Source of the DNA: Thermochromatium tepidum ATCC 43061
GTDB taxonomy: Bacteria > Pseudomonadota > Gammaproteobacteria > Chromatiales > Chromatiaceae
Direction: 5' to 3'
NCBI RefSeq assembly: GCF_009664085.1
Contig: NZ_CP039268.1
Location: 1,225,501 to 1,289,500 of the forward strand
DNA length: 64,000 bases
Part shown: positions 29,126 through 39,451 of the stretch, piece after piece
How the letters are laid out: each line of letters starts with the position of its first letter
Numbering within the stretch: the stretch's first letter is position 1
Made by a program: the position numbers and the translations under genes
The notes under the pieces: generated by a model
The model's database searches: none
Told to the model about the DNA's origin: nothing
What the model saw: only the letters and a program-made list of their open reading frames with translations

Positions 29126-30085
29126 ATGAAGACATTACATAAACGGGTCCTGGTCACCGGTGGGGCCGGGTTTCTCGGCAGCCGGTTGTGCGCGCGCTTG
29201 ATCGCGGAGGACTGCGAGGTCCTGTGCGTCGATAACTTCTATACCGCCACCAAGGACAACATCAGCCATTTGCTCGGCCATCCGCACTTCGAGCTGATGC
29301 GCCACGACATCACCTTTCCGCTCTATGTCGAGGTCGATGAGATCTACAATCTCGCCTGTCCTGCCTCGCCTATTCATTATCAGATCGACCCGGTCCAGAC
29401 CACCAAGACCAGCGTGCACGGCGCCATCAACATGCTGGGTCTGGCCAAGCGGACCAAGGCGCGGATCCTGCAGGCCTCGACCAGCGAGGTCTATGGTGAT
29501 CCTGAGTGTCATCCGCAGACCGAGACCTATTGGGGCCGGGTCAATCCCATCGGCCCGCGCGCCTGTTACGACGAGGGCAAACGCTGCGCCGAGACCCTAT
29601 TCTTTGACTATCACCGCCAGCACCGGCTCGAGATCAAGGTCGCGCGCATCTTTAACACCTATGGTCCGGGGATGCATCCGAACGATGGACGGGTGGTGTC
29701 GAACTTCATCGTCCAGGCGCTCAAGGGTGAGCCGATCACCCTCTATGGCGACGGTTCGCAGACGCGCTCGTTCTGTTTCGTCGACGACATGATCGAGGGC
29801 CTTCTGCGGCTCATGGCCAGCCCGGCCGAGATCACGGGACCGATCAATCTAGGCAACCCTACCGAGCTGAGCATGCGCCAACTGGCCGAGCACATCCGCG
29901 AACTCACGGGCTCCAGGTCTGAATTCGTCTACCGGCCACTGCCACAGGACGACCCGACCCAGCGTCAGCCCGACATCACCCGGGCACGCGAGCTCCTCGG
30001 TTGGGAGCCGCGGGTGTCGCTTGAGGAGGGGCTCAAGCAGACCATCCTCTATTTTGAAGACCTGTTGCGGCGGGGGTTGGCATGA
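29126..30085 (+). CDS. UDP-glucuronate decarboxylase (UDP-xylose synthase type)
   Basis: 319 residues, extended SDR. NAD-binding [16 protein letters not shown] is at the start. The catalytic YxxxK is in [14 protein letters not shown]. The blocks [38 protein letters not shown] and [15 protein letters not shown] strongly match the UDP-glucuronate decarboxylases that make UDP-xylose. It should supply a nucleotide sugar for the neighbouring glycosyltransferase. The stop overlaps galE by 4 bp. Confidence 0.9.
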   Translation: MKTLHKRVLVTGGAGFLGSRLCARLIAEDCEVLCVDNFYTATKDNISHLLGHPHFELMRHDITFPLYVEVDEIYNLACPASPIHYQIDPVQTTKTSVHGAINMLGLAKRTKARILQASTSEVYGDPECHPQTETYWGRVNPIGPRACYDEGKRCAETLFFDYHRQHRLEIKVARIFNTYGPGMHPNDGRVVSNFIVQALKGEPITLYGDGSQTRSFCFVDDMIEGLLRLMASPAEITGPINLGNPTELSMRQLAEHIRELTGSRSEFVYRPLPQDDPTQRQPDITRARELLGWEPRVSLEEGLKQTILYFEDLLRRGLA

Positions 30086-31053
30086 TCCCGATCCTGGTGA
30101 CGGGTGGCGCCGGCTATATCGGCAGCCACACCTGCAAGGCGCTGGCCCAGGCCGGCTATCGTCCGATTGCGCTCGACAACCTGGTCTATGGTCATGAATG
30201 GGCGGTACGCTGGGGACCGCTCGTGATCGGCGACATCAGCGACCGCGCCTGTCTGGACGCGGTGATCGAACGCCATCGTCCTGAGGCGGTGGTCCATTTC
30301 GCTGCCTATGCCTATGTCGGCGAGTCGGTGCGCGATCCGGGGCGCTATTACCGCAACAATGTCGCTGGGACCCTGACCCTGCTCGAGGCCATGCGCGATC
30401 ACGCCATCCCGCATATCGTCTTTTCGAGCACCTGCGCGACCTATGGCATCCCCGAGCGGACCCCGATCACCGAGGACCATCCGCAGCGCCCGATCAATCC
30501 CTATGGTGCCTCCAAGCTGATGGTCGAGCGGATACTGGCCGACTTCGAGCAGGCGCATGGTCTGCGCTGGATCGCGCTGCGCTATTTCAATGCCGCCGGG
30601 GCCGATCCCGAGGGCGAGATCGGCGAGGATCACGACCCCGAGACCCATCTCATCCCACTGGCACTCCAGGCGGTCGCTGGACGCGGCCCCAGGCTCCAGG
30701 TCTTCGGCACCGACTATCCAACCCCGGACGGGAGCTGTATCCGCGACTATATCCATGTCGCCGATCTGGCCAGGGCCCATGTCGAGGGTCTTGCCCATCT
30801 GCGCGCGGGCGCGGTGAGCGGCGCCTTCAATCTCGGGACCGGGCAGGGGTCCTCGGTGCTGGAGGTCATCGCCGCCATCGAGCGCGTCACTGGTCGCCCG
30901 GTCCCCTACGAGATCGGCCCGCGCCGTCCCGGCGATCCGCCGGTGCTCTATGCCGATGCCGATAAGGCGCGGCGTCTGCTCGGTTGGGTGCCGCGTTATC
31001 GCACGCTGGATGAGATCATCGAACATGCCTGGAGATGGCATCAGTCCAGATGA
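30082..31053 (+). CDS. galE: UDP-glucose 4-epimerase
   Basis: 323 residues. NAD motif [20 protein letters not shown], catalytic Ser in [12 protein letters not shown] and Tyr-Lys in [35 protein letters not shown] and [14 protein letters not shown] are GalE hallmarks. It interconverts UDP-glucose and UDP-galactose (or, after UXS, UDP-xylose and UDP-arabinose in some bacteria). ATGA overlaps link it to the genes on both sides. Confidence 0.93.
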   Translation: MIPILVTGGAGYIGSHTCKALAQAGYRPIALDNLVYGHEWAVRWGPLVIGDISDRACLDAVIERHRPEAVVHFAAYAYVGESVRDPGRYYRNNVAGTLTLLEAMRDHAIPHIVFSSTCATYGIPERTPITEDHPQRPINPYGASKLMVERILADFEQAHGLRWIALRYFNAAGADPEGEIGEDHDPETHLIPLALQAVAGRGPRLQVFGTDYPTPDGSCIRDYIHVADLARAHVEGLAHLRAGAVSGAFNLGTGQGSSVLEVIAAIERVTGRPVPYEIGPRRPGDPPVLYADADKARRLLGWVPRYRTLDEIIEHAWRWHQSR

Positions 31054-33101
31054 TCTATTCATTCGATCTCTTCGATACCCTGATCACCCGCCGGGTCGCC
31101 ACCCCCCGGGGGGTCTTCGTCTATCTCCAACGCGAGTTGCTGGCCGATCCCCAGGGGCTGCCGCTCGAACTCTGCCGGCGCTTCGCTCAGGAGCGGGTGG
31201 CGGCCGAGTATGCGGCCCGGATCGAGGCCCGCGCGCGCGATCCCAAGGCCGCACTTCAAGTCGAGGAGATCGATTTTGCCGACATCTATGCCTGTCTCGG
31301 GCGGCGACATAGACTCAAAGAGGGCGACATCGCGCGTCTGATGGGGCTCGAGCTGGCTGCCGAGGCCGAGTTGCTCTATGGCGTCCCCGAGATGCTGGCA
31401 CGGTTCCATGCCCTGGTCGAACGCGGCGAGCGGGTGGTGCTGATCTCGGACATGTATCTGCGCCCGCAGGATCTCAAACGCCTGCTCGATGGGATCGATC
31501 CGTTCCTGCTGGAGGCGGCACCGCTCTATCTCTCCTCCGAGGTCAAGCTCAACAAGGCCTCAGGGCGGCTGTTTGCGCATGTGGCCGAGGTCGAGGGTGT
31601 GGCGCTCAGCGAGATCCAGCATATCGGCGACAACCCGATCAGCGATGTCCTACGCCCGCGCGAGCTGGGCTGTCAGGCGACCCTGTTTGCGGCCTGTCAT
31701 CTGACGCCCGACGAGACCTTCGGCGCCAATGAGGACGACTTCGGCTGGCAGGTCTCGGCGGGACTCTTTCGCGAGGGCCGTCTAACGCTCGACTCCGAGC
31801 GCGCCCGCCTGGGTGCCCTCTATGCCGCGCCTCTGCTGGTGCCCTTCGTGCATTGGGTGATCGCTCAGGCGCGCGTCCAAGGCCACGAGCGGCTTTATTT
31901 TCTGGCACGCGATGGTCAGGTGCTGCTCGAGATCGCCCGCCGGCTCGAACCGGACGACCTGGAGCTCCGCTATCTATACGCCTCGCGTCTCGCCTGTCAT
32001 CGCTGCGTCGATCAGGATTATGCCGCCTTGGTGGATTGGATCCTGGTCTCGCACCGCGAGCTCTCGCTCCTCGATATCGCCCAGCGTCTGAGCGCCCGGC
32101 CCGAGACCCTCGTCGAACAGCTCCAGGCGCTCACCGGTCTCCAGGGGGCGCCCGAGGCGCCGCTGGCGGCCCGTACCCGGCGACGTCTGCGCCATCAGTT
32201 CCTCTCCGACCCCGAACTCAAGGCGCTCGTCCTCGAACAGTCGGCCCTGGAGCGCGCGCATCTGCTGGGCTATCTGGATCAGGAAGGGCTGACTGCCGGC
32301 GATCCGGTCTGTCTGGTCGATGTCGGTTGGAGCGGCACCATCCAGGATTCGTTACATGCGATTGTGAACGCGAGGGGTCCGGGACAAGTCCGCTTCCAGG
32401 GGCTGTATTGGGGACTGATGGCCGAGGGGCGCGCCGACCCACTCAGCAACCGCAAGACCGCCTTTGCCTTTGAGCCCGGTCAGTTCTGGCGTGACCCGAC
32501 CGCTCTGCGTGAGCTCGTCGAATGCCTCACCGCTGCCGATCATGGCACCACCCTGGGCTATGCCCTAGGCGACGGCGTCTATTATCCCCTCCTCAATGCC
32601 GAGGGCGAGGAGATCCGATCCTGGGGGCTCGATGCGCTGCGCGCCGGTATCCACTGGTTCAGCGCGCGTCTTAGTCAGTGGCTGACGCCGCCCGAGATCC
32701 TGGCGCTCATGCCCCATTCCTTCGCTCGCCTGCAATTCCTGGTCGAGCACCCGAGCGCATTGCTGGCGCGCGCAATCGGCGACTTCCCCTATTCGCCCGA
32801 TCCAAGCGGGCGGCTGCGTCCATTCGCCCCGCCGCTGAGCCTCTCTGAGGCCCTAGGCTATCACCTCGGTGCACGTACCAGACGCGGCGAGATCACCCGC
32901 TGGCGCCAGGGTAGTCTGGCCAACAGCACAACCCTGGTCCGTCTCTTGATGTCATCCAAGGTCGTCCGGCTCTCTGGCCTGCTGCGTGCCCTTCATCCGT
33001 ACCAGCTGGTGCGGATCCTGCCCTATCCGGCGCTGATGTGGCTCAAGCGACGACTCCCAGCCCCGCTGCTTCGAACCGCGCGCGCCATGCTGAGGATGTG
33101 A
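31050..33101 (+). CDS. COG5610-type HAD hydrolase (paralogue 2, intact motifs)
   Basis: 683 residues from the ATG at 31050, which overlaps the galE stop. HAD motifs are intact: YSFDLFDTLITRRVATPRG (motif I), VVLISDMYLRPQDL (II), EVKLNKASGRLF with the motif III Lys, and IQHIGDNPISDVLRP (IV). The C-terminal half carries LARDGQVLLEIARRL and LVDVGWSGTIQDSL, as in paralogue 1. Proteins of this kind accompany polysaccharide genes, with unproven substrates. Two copies bracket the GT2, UXS and galE genes. Confidence 0.87.
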   Translation: MIYSFDLFDTLITRRVATPRGVFVYLQRELLADPQGLPLELCRRFAQERVAAEYAARIEARARDPKAALQVEEIDFADIYACLGRRHRLKEGDIARLMGLELAAEAELLYGVPEMLARFHALVERGERVVLISDMYLRPQDLKRLLDGIDPFLLEAAPLYLSSEVKLNKASGRLFAHVAEVEGVALSEIQHIGDNPISDVLRPRELGCQATLFAACHLTPDETFGANEDDFGWQVSAGLFREGRLTLDSERARLGALYAAPLLVPFVHWVIAQARVQGHERLYFLARDGQVLLEIARRLEPDDLELRYLYASRLACHRCVDQDYAALVDWILVSHRELSLLDIAQRLSARPETLVEQLQALTGLQGAPEAPLAARTRRRLRHQFLSDPELKALVLEQSALERAHLLGYLDQEGLTAGDPVCLVDVGWSGTIQDSLHAIVNARGPGQVRFQGLYWGLMAEGRADPLSNRKTAFAFEPGQFWRDPTALRELVECLTAADHGTTLGYALGDGVYYPLLNAEGEEIRSWGLDALRAGIHWFSARLSQWLTPPEILALMPHSFARLQFLVEHPSALLARAIGDFPYSPDPSGRLRPFAPPLSLSEALGYHLGARTRRGEITRWRQGSLANSTTLVRLLMSSKVVRLSGLLRALHPYQLVRILPYPALMWLKRRLPAPLLRTARAMLRM

Positions 33102-33171
33102 GGGTGGTTGCCGGATTGGGTGATCACTCGATATTCTGTTGCACCGCACAAGAGAATGGATCCCTGCCAAG

Positions 33172-33558
33172 ATGCCGACTCCCAGACCTGTGTTTCTCGA
33201 GCTGTGGCGAATCAAGCTGCCACTCTCAGGTGTCGTCTCCATCCTCCATCGCGTCAGCGGTGTGCTCATGGTACTCGCCATCCCGGTCGTCGCCATCCTG
33301 TTCCATCAGGCCTTGTCCGGACCCGAGGGCTTCGCGGCGACCGTCGCCGTCCTAGAGGCCTGGCCCACCAAACTGACGCTGCTCGGACTGCTCTGGGCGC
33401 TGTTCCATCATCTGATGGCCGGGATCCGTCATCTGTTCCTGGACTACGGCGTCGGCCTCGACCGTGCGCAGTCACGCCAGACTGCCCGCCTCACGCTCCA
33501 GGCCGCTCCCGTGCTGCTGGTGCTGTCCATCATCCTGTCGTTCCTGCTGGGAGACTGA
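33172..33558 (+). CDS. sdhC: Succinate dehydrogenase cytochrome b556 subunit
   Basis: 128 residues from the ATG at 33172. Three membrane segments. RPVFLELWRIKLPLSGVVSI and ILHRVSGVLMVL are the family signature (Ser/Arg near quinone site). The heme-ligand His is in FHHLMAGIRHLFLD. Anchors SdhAB and binds quinone and heme b. It is followed after 4 bp by sdhD. Confidence 0.92.
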   Translation: MPTPRPVFLELWRIKLPLSGVVSILHRVSGVLMVLAIPVVAILFHQALSGPEGFAATVAVLEAWPTKLTLLGLLWALFHHLMAGIRHLFLDYGVGLDRAQSRQTARLTLQAAPVLLVLSIILSFLLGD

Positions 33559-33562
33559 ACCC

Positions 33563-33907
33563 ATGAGCCGTCAAGCCTCCGGACTCATGGCCTGGCTGTT
33601 GCAGCGCACCACGGCCATCTATCTGGCCTTTCTCACCGGTTATCTGCTGCTCAAGTTTATCTTCGACGCCCCCGCCGATCATGCCGAACTGGTGGCCTGG
33701 GTGGCGCATCCAGTGGTCGCCATGGCGTTGATGCTCGGTGTGCCCCTCGGGCTCATCCATGCCTGGGTCGGCATTCGCAATGTGCTGATCGATTATGTGC
33801 ATCCCACCCGGCTGCGTCTGGGGCTCATGACGGGCTTCGTCTTTATCATCCTCGCCTCCGGACTTTGGTTCCTGAAGGCGATCATCACCGCCGGTCTTGG
33901 GCGGTAG
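33563..33907 (+). CDS. sdhD: Succinate dehydrogenase membrane anchor
   Basis: 114 residues, three membrane segments. [19 protein letters not shown] and [20 protein letters not shown] are typical of gammaproteobacterial SdhD, including the heme-ligand His and the quinone-site Tyr-Val-His region. It sits between sdhC and sdhA. Confidence 0.9.
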   Translation: MSRQASGLMAWLLQRTTAIYLAFLTGYLLLKFIFDAPADHAELVAWVAHPVVAMALMLGVPLGLIHAWVGIRNVLIDYVHPTRLRLGLMTGFVFIILASGLWFLKAIITAGLGR

Positions 33908-33915
33908 GTCCTAGT

Positions 33916-35679
33916 ATGAATTTTCCGACACGTCATTTCGATGCCCTCATCATCGGTGCCGGCGGGGCCGGATTGAATGCCGCGCTCCAGCTGGCCGGTG
34001 CGGATCTGCGCGTTGCCGTCGTCTCCAAGGTGTTCCCGACCCGTTCGCACACGGTCGCCGCCCAAGGCGGGGTGAATGCGGCCTTGGGCAATGTGCTGCC
34101 CGATTCCTGGCACTGGCATATGTTCGATACCGTCAAGGGCTCGGACTATCTGGGCGACCAGGATGCCATCGAGTTCATGTGCCGTGAGGCCATCCCTACA
34201 GTCTATGAGCTGGAACATGCCGGCGTGCCCTTCTCGCGGCTGGACAACGGCAAGATCTATCAACGCCCGTTCGGCGGTCAGAGCCAGAACTTCGGCGGCG
34301 AGCAGGCGGCGCGCACCTGCGCGGCGGCGGACCGCACTGGACATGCCATCCTGCATACCCTGTATCAGCAGAACATCCGCGCCTGCACCCACTTCTTCGA
34401 TGAGTTCTTCGCCATCGATCTGGTACGCGACGCCGAGGGCAGCATCTGCGGCGCCCTGGTGCTGGAGATCGAGACCGGCGAGCTGCTCTTGATCGAGTCC
34501 AAGGCGACGCTGCTGGCCACCGGCGGCTGTGGTCAGGTCTTCCGCACCACCTCCAATGCCCATATCAATACCGGAGACGGCTGCGCCATGGCCCTGCGTG
34601 CCGGCATCCCGCTGATGGACATGGAGTTCTTCCAGTTCCATCCGACCGGTATCGCCGGCAAGGGGATGCTGATCACCGAGGGGGCGCGCGGCGAGGGCGG
34701 CTATCTGATCAACAAGCACGGCGAGCGCTTTATGGAACGCTATGCGCCGCACGCCAAGGATCTGGCGAGCCGCGACCTGGTCTCGCGCGCCATCGTCACC
34801 GAGGTCAAGGAGGGGCGCGGCTGCGGCGAGCATGGCGATCATGTGCTGCTCAAGCTCGATCATCTCGGCGAATCCGTCATTGCCAAGCGACTTCCGGGCA
34901 TCCGCGAGCTGAGCCGGATCTTCGCCGGGGTCGATCCGGTCGTGGAGCCGATCCCGGTGTTCCCGACCGCGCACTATGTCATGGGCGGGATCCCGACCGA
35001 TCGTTTCGGGCGTGTGGTCATGCCCGCGGGACAGGGCTCGGAAGAGGTGGTGCCCGGGCTCTATGCGGCGGGTGAGTGCGCCTGCGCCTCGGTCCATGGC
35101 GCCAATCGGCTTGGCGGCAACTCGCTGCTCGATATCCTGGTCTTTGGACGCGCGGCGGGCAGGGACATCATCGAGTTCATCCGCGACAACCCCTATCCGC
35201 GCCCCACGGATCCGGCGAGCCTGGAGCAGTCCAGGGCACGTCTGGCGCGTTGGGAGCAGCGGGGGAAGGGGAGGCGGGTGCAGGAGCTGCGCGCCGAATT
35301 CCGTAAATGCATGGAGGATCACGCCGGCGTCTTTCGCACCGAGGAGGTCATGACCGCGGGCGTCGCGCGTCTGCGTGAGCTGCGCGCCGAGCTGGCCGAG
35401 GTGCGTCTGACCGACCACTCCAGGGTCTTCAACACGGCGCGCATCGAGGCGCTGGAGCTGGAGAACATGGTCGACGTGGGCCTGGCGATCGCCGTCTCTG
35501 CCCTCCACCGCCGCGAGAGCCGCGGTGCACACTCAAGGCCCGATTACCCCAAACGCGATGATCAGACCTGGCTCAAGCACAGCCTCTATTACCGCGACGG
35601 TGAGCGCATGGACTACAAGCCGGTGCGCACCAAACCCCTGACCGTCGACGCCTTCCCGCCGAGGGAGCGGGTGTACTGA
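33916..35679 (+). CDS. sdhA: Succinate dehydrogenase flavoprotein subunit
   Basis: 587 residues from the ATG at 33916. FAD motif [15 protein letters not shown]. The His that links FAD covalently is in [11 protein letters not shown]. The substrate and active-site blocks are [24 protein letters not shown] and SRDLVSRAI. Near the end, [15 protein letters not shown] and [14 protein letters not shown] are conserved. It oxidises succinate at the inner face of the membrane. The iron-sulfur subunit gene sdhB is not found downstream: instead there is a hairpin and a gene on the other strand. Confidence 0.96.
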   Translation: MNFPTRHFDALIIGAGGAGLNAALQLAGADLRVAVVSKVFPTRSHTVAAQGGVNAALGNVLPDSWHWHMFDTVKGSDYLGDQDAIEFMCREAIPTVYELEHAGVPFSRLDNGKIYQRPFGGQSQNFGGEQAARTCAAADRTGHAILHTLYQQNIRACTHFFDEFFAIDLVRDAEGSICGALVLEIETGELLLIESKATLLATGGCGQVFRTTSNAHINTGDGCAMALRAGIPLMDMEFFQFHPTGIAGKGMLITEGARGEGGYLINKHGERFMERYAPHAKDLASRDLVSRAIVTEVKEGRGCGEHGDHVLLKLDHLGESVIAKRLPGIRELSRIFAGVDPVVEPIPVFPTAHYVMGGIPTDRFGRVVMPAGQGSEEVVPGLYAAGECACASVHGANRLGGNSLLDILVFGRAAGRDIIEFIRDNPYPRPTDPASLEQSRARLARWEQRGKGRRVQELRAEFRKCMEDHAGVFRTEEVMTAGVARLRELRAELAEVRLTDHSRVFNTARIEALELENMVDVGLAIAVSALHRRESRGAHSRPDYPKRDDQTWLKHSLYYRDGERMDYKPVRTKPLTVDAFPPRERVY

Positions 35680-35861
35680 CCGCGCTGGGCGACAAGCCCT
35701 GACATCCTGCTCGAACAGGAACGACGCTGGTGTCCTGCTTCAACTCCACTTCCGCACGGAGGGTGGCATGTCTTTACTGGGCCATCCCGCCGGCCAAATC
35801 TATCATGACCGCAATGTCTCGAACCGCCTGGTGCGGACCCGCGTGCCGGGTGATCTGGGAG

Positions 35862-35890
35862 GGGCTCGGTCAGGTATTCTGACCGAGCCC
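35862..35890 (+). terminator. Terminator-like hairpin after sdhA
   Basis: A perfect 12-bp stem, GGGCTCGGTCAG / CTGACCGAGCCC, with a five-base loop, followed about 15 bases later by a T run (ttttt at 35906-35910). It closes the sdhCDA unit and separates it from the convergent bacteriohemerythrin gene. Confidence 0.75.
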
Positions 35891-35936
35891 TATCCAGATT
35901 CTGTGTTTTTGTGTAATTTATGCCGGACACCTCTGG

Positions 35937-36359
35937 TCAGGCAGGCGTCGCGCCCGAACGCTCCGCCTTCACATGCAGTGAGTACAGCATATCCTCATCA
36001 GAGATATGCTCGATGAGCCAGTCTTGGGTAATGTCGAGCGCACGCTCGGCCAAATCCTGACTGGGGCCGAAGATCATGAGATCGTTCTCCAGTTCGTCGA
36101 GACAGCGGAAGAAGGCGGCGTGCTGGCGCAAATGGTCCTTAAGCCCGGGGTAATCGTGCTCGCGCATGAAGACCTCCTCGGTCTGGAAGTGTCGGTTGGC
36201 GTAGTCGCGCATAAAGGAGATCGCCTCGACCACAGCGGCGCGGCCTTCGCGATCGAGGATGCCCTCGTACAAACGGTGGGCGGCCTCAAAGAAGCGGCGG
36301 TGTTGTTCGTCGATCTCGGCGATGCCGATCGAGTAGACGTCGGACCAGTTTTTTAACAT
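35937..36359 (-). CDS. Bacteriohemerythrin
   Basis: 140 residues, single hemerythrin domain. The di-iron ligands are all visible: His20 (IDEQHRRFFE), His57 and Glu61 (HxxxE), His76 and His80 (HxxxH), and His118 with Asp123 (HxxxxD). Such proteins bind oxygen and may deliver it to membrane oxidases or act in oxygen sensing. Start ATG at 36359. Convergent with the sdh unit and divergent from the XRE regulator. Confidence 0.93.
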   Translation of the reverse strand: MLKNWSDVYSIGIAEIDEQHRRFFEAAHRLYEGILDREGRAAVVEAISFMRDYANRHFQTEEVFMREHDYPGLKDHLRQHAAFFRCLDELENDLMIFGPSQDLAERALDITQDWLIEHISDEDMLYSLHVKAERSGATPA

Positions 36360-36570
36360 GTCAAACCCAGTCTGGATTGGTAGTGAAGGGCGGGCGCGCC
36401 TGGGGATGGCTTCCGTGCTGGAGGCAAGTCGGCGCCACGAGGCGTCGCTGTTGCCTGATCATAGCCTAATGCGCACTGTGATTCGCGTTGGATTTGCTTA
36501 GAGGCGTTCGCAGCGACAACTGACCATCACGCATCGAAAATCAACTGCCCAAACAGCGGGGTCTCGCACA

Positions 36571-36915
36571 GTGGAAGCAGAATTCGCCCAACTCTCCGCG
36601 CGGATTGGACAACGCCTTCGTACCGAGCGCATGCGTCGCGGTTGGTCGCTCAACGACCTGTCCAAGCGCACCCAGAACCAGTTCTCCAAGTCCAGGATCA
36701 GCAACTATGAGCAAGGGATCCGTCGCATGGGTCTGGAGGCGGCCTGTCAGCTGGCCGAGGCCTTTGGCGACGTGTCGCCGGCCTGGTTGTTGATGCTCGA
36801 CGACTTTGGTCCGCTTAGCGCCGAGGAGCGCAGGCTCGTTGAGTCTTTCCGCGCCATGGATGAGGCCGGACGGCAACGGGTGCTTGCGCTGATCGCGCCT
36901 GCGGACGCAGTCTGA
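36571..36915 (+). CDS. XRE-family transcriptional regulator
   Basis: 114 residues from a GTG at 36571. Residues about 9-65 are a helix-turn-helix of the lambda repressor type (RIGQRLRTERMRRGWSLNDLS, SKSRISNYEQGIRRMG). The C-terminal tail LSAEERRLVESFRAMDEAGRQRVLALI is like the short dimerisation helices of phage-type repressors. Target unknown. Its stop lies 5 bp from the end of the convergent hypF. Confidence 0.8.
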   Translation: MEAEFAQLSARIGQRLRTERMRRGWSLNDLSKRTQNQFSKSRISNYEQGIRRMGLEAACQLAEAFGDVSPAWLLMLDDFGPLSAEERRLVESFRAMDEAGRQRVLALIAPADAV

Positions 36916-36920
36916 TCGAT

Positions 36921-39290
36921 TCAAGCGTCGGTCGCCCTAGCGGCTGCAATACATCCTTGACCGAGTGCCAAGCCACCGTCATTGGCCGGCACCTGACGAT
37001 GGAGGAGGACCTTCAGTCCCAGATCGCGTAATCCGCTGACGACCACTTCCAACAACACTCGGTTCTGAAACACGCCGCCGGAGAGTGCGAGGGTCTCGAC
37101 TGCAAATGCGCGCGCCAGACGTTTGCCCATCTCGACGATGGCGCTCGCCAAGCCGAGATGAAAACGCGCTGCGATCCGCGCCGGTTCTTCTCCATGTGCC
37201 AGATCACAGAAGAGCGCCTCCCAGAGCGGTGCCGGATCCAGACGCCAGGGGCGCACGGAGTCGTCGAGCGCAAAGGGGTAGCCGGATTCGGGGGCCGGTG
37301 TCCGACCTTCTAAGGCCCCCAAGACCTGGGACGCGAGCGCCTCTAGCTCGATGGCTGCCTGTCCCTCGTAGCTGAGGGTATCGCCACCGAGATTGAGCGT
37401 GGCAGCCACGGCGTCGAACAGACGACCGCCTGAGCTGGAGCGCGGCGTGTTCAGCCCACGCGCCGTCAGATTTCTCACCACGTTCAGCGGTTTGGCTTCC
37501 AGGCGCCGGATCACCTCCAGACCGGGATAACGCGCACGCCAGTACTCCCAGCCACCGGTCTCATCCAGGCGTGCCAGCAGGTTGCGCCAGGGTTCGCGGA
37601 TGGCCCGGGTGCCGCCCGGTAGGGCCGCCGGCGTCAGATGGCCGACCCGCTGTGCGCTCCGATAATCGCCGAGCAGGAATTCGCCCCCCCACAGCGTCCC
37701 GTCCTCGCCCAGCCCCAGGCCATCGAACAGGATGCCGAGCACCGGGCCAGCATCCAGCGGCCAGTCGTTGTCGGCGAGCACCGCGGCCAGATGGGCGTGG
37801 TGATGCTGGACCTCGATCAGCCTCAGCCCCTCGCGCTCGGCCCAGGCGCGCCCGAGCTGGGTGGAGTGATAGTCGGGGTGGCGGTCGACGGCCAGGATCT
37901 CGGCCCGATGTTGGAAGAGTTCACCATAGAGGGCGAGTGTGGCGCGATAGGCGCGTGCCGTGCGCGCCTCTTCCAGATCGCCGAGGTGCTGCGACAGGAT
38001 GGCCTCAGCGTCGCGGATCAAACAAAAACTGTTCTTGAGTTCACCGCCCAGGGCCAGGATTTGGGGTGTCGATTCGAAGCCGGGTGGCAGTCGGAGCGGG
38101 GCGGGTGCATAGCCGCGTGCGCGTCGCAGTGGGCGCGGTTGGCCATCCATGACGCGCCAGACCGAGTCGTCGACCCGATTGACGATGTCGCGGTCATGAA
38201 GCAACAGCGCATCGGCAAGACCCGAAAGGCGGTCGAGGGCCTCGGCGTTGTCGATGCACTGTGGCTCGTCGCTGAGATTGCCGCTGGTCATGACCAGTGG
38301 GCGATCCCAATCGGCCAACAGCAGATGATGCAGCGGGCTGTAGGGGAGCATGAAGCCGAGGCTGGACTGGGCGGGGGCGACCTCTGGGGCCAGGGTTGGG
38401 TCATCGCGACGTTCGAGCAACAGGATGGGTGCGGCTGGAGATCTAAGCCACTCGGCCTCCTGGTCGGATAGACGCGCATACCGCTCGATCACGTCCAGGT
38501 CACGCGCCATCAGCGCAAACGGCTTGGCGAAGCGGCGCTTGCGTTGGCGCAGGGTCGCGACAGTCGCCGAGTTCGTGGCATCACAGGCCAGATGAAAGCC
38601 ACCGATGCCCTTGATCGCCAGGATCCGCCCCGCGGCCAGCAAACGGCTGGCGGCAGTGATGGCATCCGCTGCGTCCAACTCTGCCGGAGCGATCTCGCGC
38701 CCCTCGGTATCGACGAGCCAAACGCGCGGTCCACAGTCCGGACAGGCATTGGGCTGGGCGTGGAAGCGCCGGTCGCCCGGATCCGCGTATTCGGCCCGGC
38801 AGCGCGCGCACATCGGGAAAATGGCCATGCTGGTGTGCGCACGGTCATAGGGGATGGCGCGCACGATGCTCAGTCGCGGTCCGCAATGGGTGCAGTTGGT
38901 GAAGGGATAGCGGTAACGCCTATTGGTCGGATCGCGGATCTCGGCTAGACAGGCCGGACAGGTCGCGGCATCGGCAACGATGCCGGTATGGATGTCGCTG
39001 TTGTCGCTGCCGAGGATGACAAAGGCGGTCGTGTCGAGTCGGCCATCCAAGGGTGTGCGCTCGATGGCCTCGATCCGCGCCAGCGGCGGGCATTCGGCGC
39101 GCAGACGGGCGCAGAAACGCTCGATGGCGTCTGTATCGTTCGGATCACCCGGCTGGAGCCGAATCAGCACACCCTCGCCGTCGTTGCGCACGTCGCCGAG
39201 CAAGCCCAGTTCATGCGCCAGACGCCAGATGGTCGGGCGGAATCCGACCCCCTGCACCAGTCCGCGCACCCGGATGCGTTCGGCGCTCAT
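36921..39290 (-). CDS. hypF: Carbamoyltransferase HypF ([NiFe] hydrogenase maturation)
   Basis: 789 residues. It has an acylphosphatase domain (RGLVQGVGFRPTIWRLAHEL), two zinc-finger units (TCPACLAEI with TNCTHCGP; MCARCRAEYAD with ACPDCGP), a YrdC-like domain (ILAIKGIGGFHLACDA, KPFALMARD) and a Kae1-like C-terminal domain (EVQHHHAHLAAVLADN, GVFQNRVLLE). HypF makes the CN ligands of the [NiFe] active site from carbamoyl phosphate. No other hyp or hydrogenase gene is in the window, so this is an isolated copy. Confidence 0.95.
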   Translation of the reverse strand: MSAERIRVRGLVQGVGFRPTIWRLAHELGLLGDVRNDGEGVLIRLQPGDPNDTDAIERFCARLRAECPPLARIEAIERTPLDGRLDTTAFVILGSDNSDIHTGIVADAATCPACLAEIRDPTNRRYRYPFTNCTHCGPRLSIVRAIPYDRAHTSMAIFPMCARCRAEYADPGDRRFHAQPNACPDCGPRVWLVDTEGREIAPAELDAADAITAASRLLAAGRILAIKGIGGFHLACDATNSATVATLRQRKRRFAKPFALMARDLDVIERYARLSDQEAEWLRSPAAPILLLERRDDPTLAPEVAPAQSSLGFMLPYSPLHHLLLADWDRPLVMTSGNLSDEPQCIDNAEALDRLSGLADALLLHDRDIVNRVDDSVWRVMDGQPRPLRRARGYAPAPLRLPPGFESTPQILALGGELKNSFCLIRDAEAILSQHLGDLEEARTARAYRATLALYGELFQHRAEILAVDRHPDYHSTQLGRAWAEREGLRLIEVQHHHAHLAAVLADNDWPLDAGPVLGILFDGLGLGEDGTLWGGEFLLGDYRSAQRVGHLTPAALPGGTRAIREPWRNLLARLDETGGWEYWRARYPGLEVIRRLEAKPLNVVRNLTARGLNTPRSSSGGRLFDAVAATLNLGGDTLSYEGQAAIELEALASQVLGALEGRTPAPESGYPFALDDSVRPWRLDPAPLWEALFCDLAHGEEPARIAARFHLGLASAIVEMGKRLARAFAVETLALSGGVFQNRVLLEVVVSGLRDLGLKVLLHRQVPANDGGLALGQGCIAAARATDA

Positions 39291-39451
39291 GGCGTGTCGC
39301 GCCGTCTGCCGCGGGTCGACCGTCCAATCGCAGACGGCAGGTCATGGCAAGACTTGGCGCCAAGGCCAGGCGTCTCTACCTGGATACATTCAGACTGTAC
39401 GAGACGCACGGGCAGTTTGAGTTTTTTTATAGGCAACATGGGGGCTGACGC

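Noticed and set aside
33793-35532. Long antisense open frame over sdhA (579 codons)
   Set aside because: It mirrors the codon bias of sdhA on the other strand and has no start, signal or family features.
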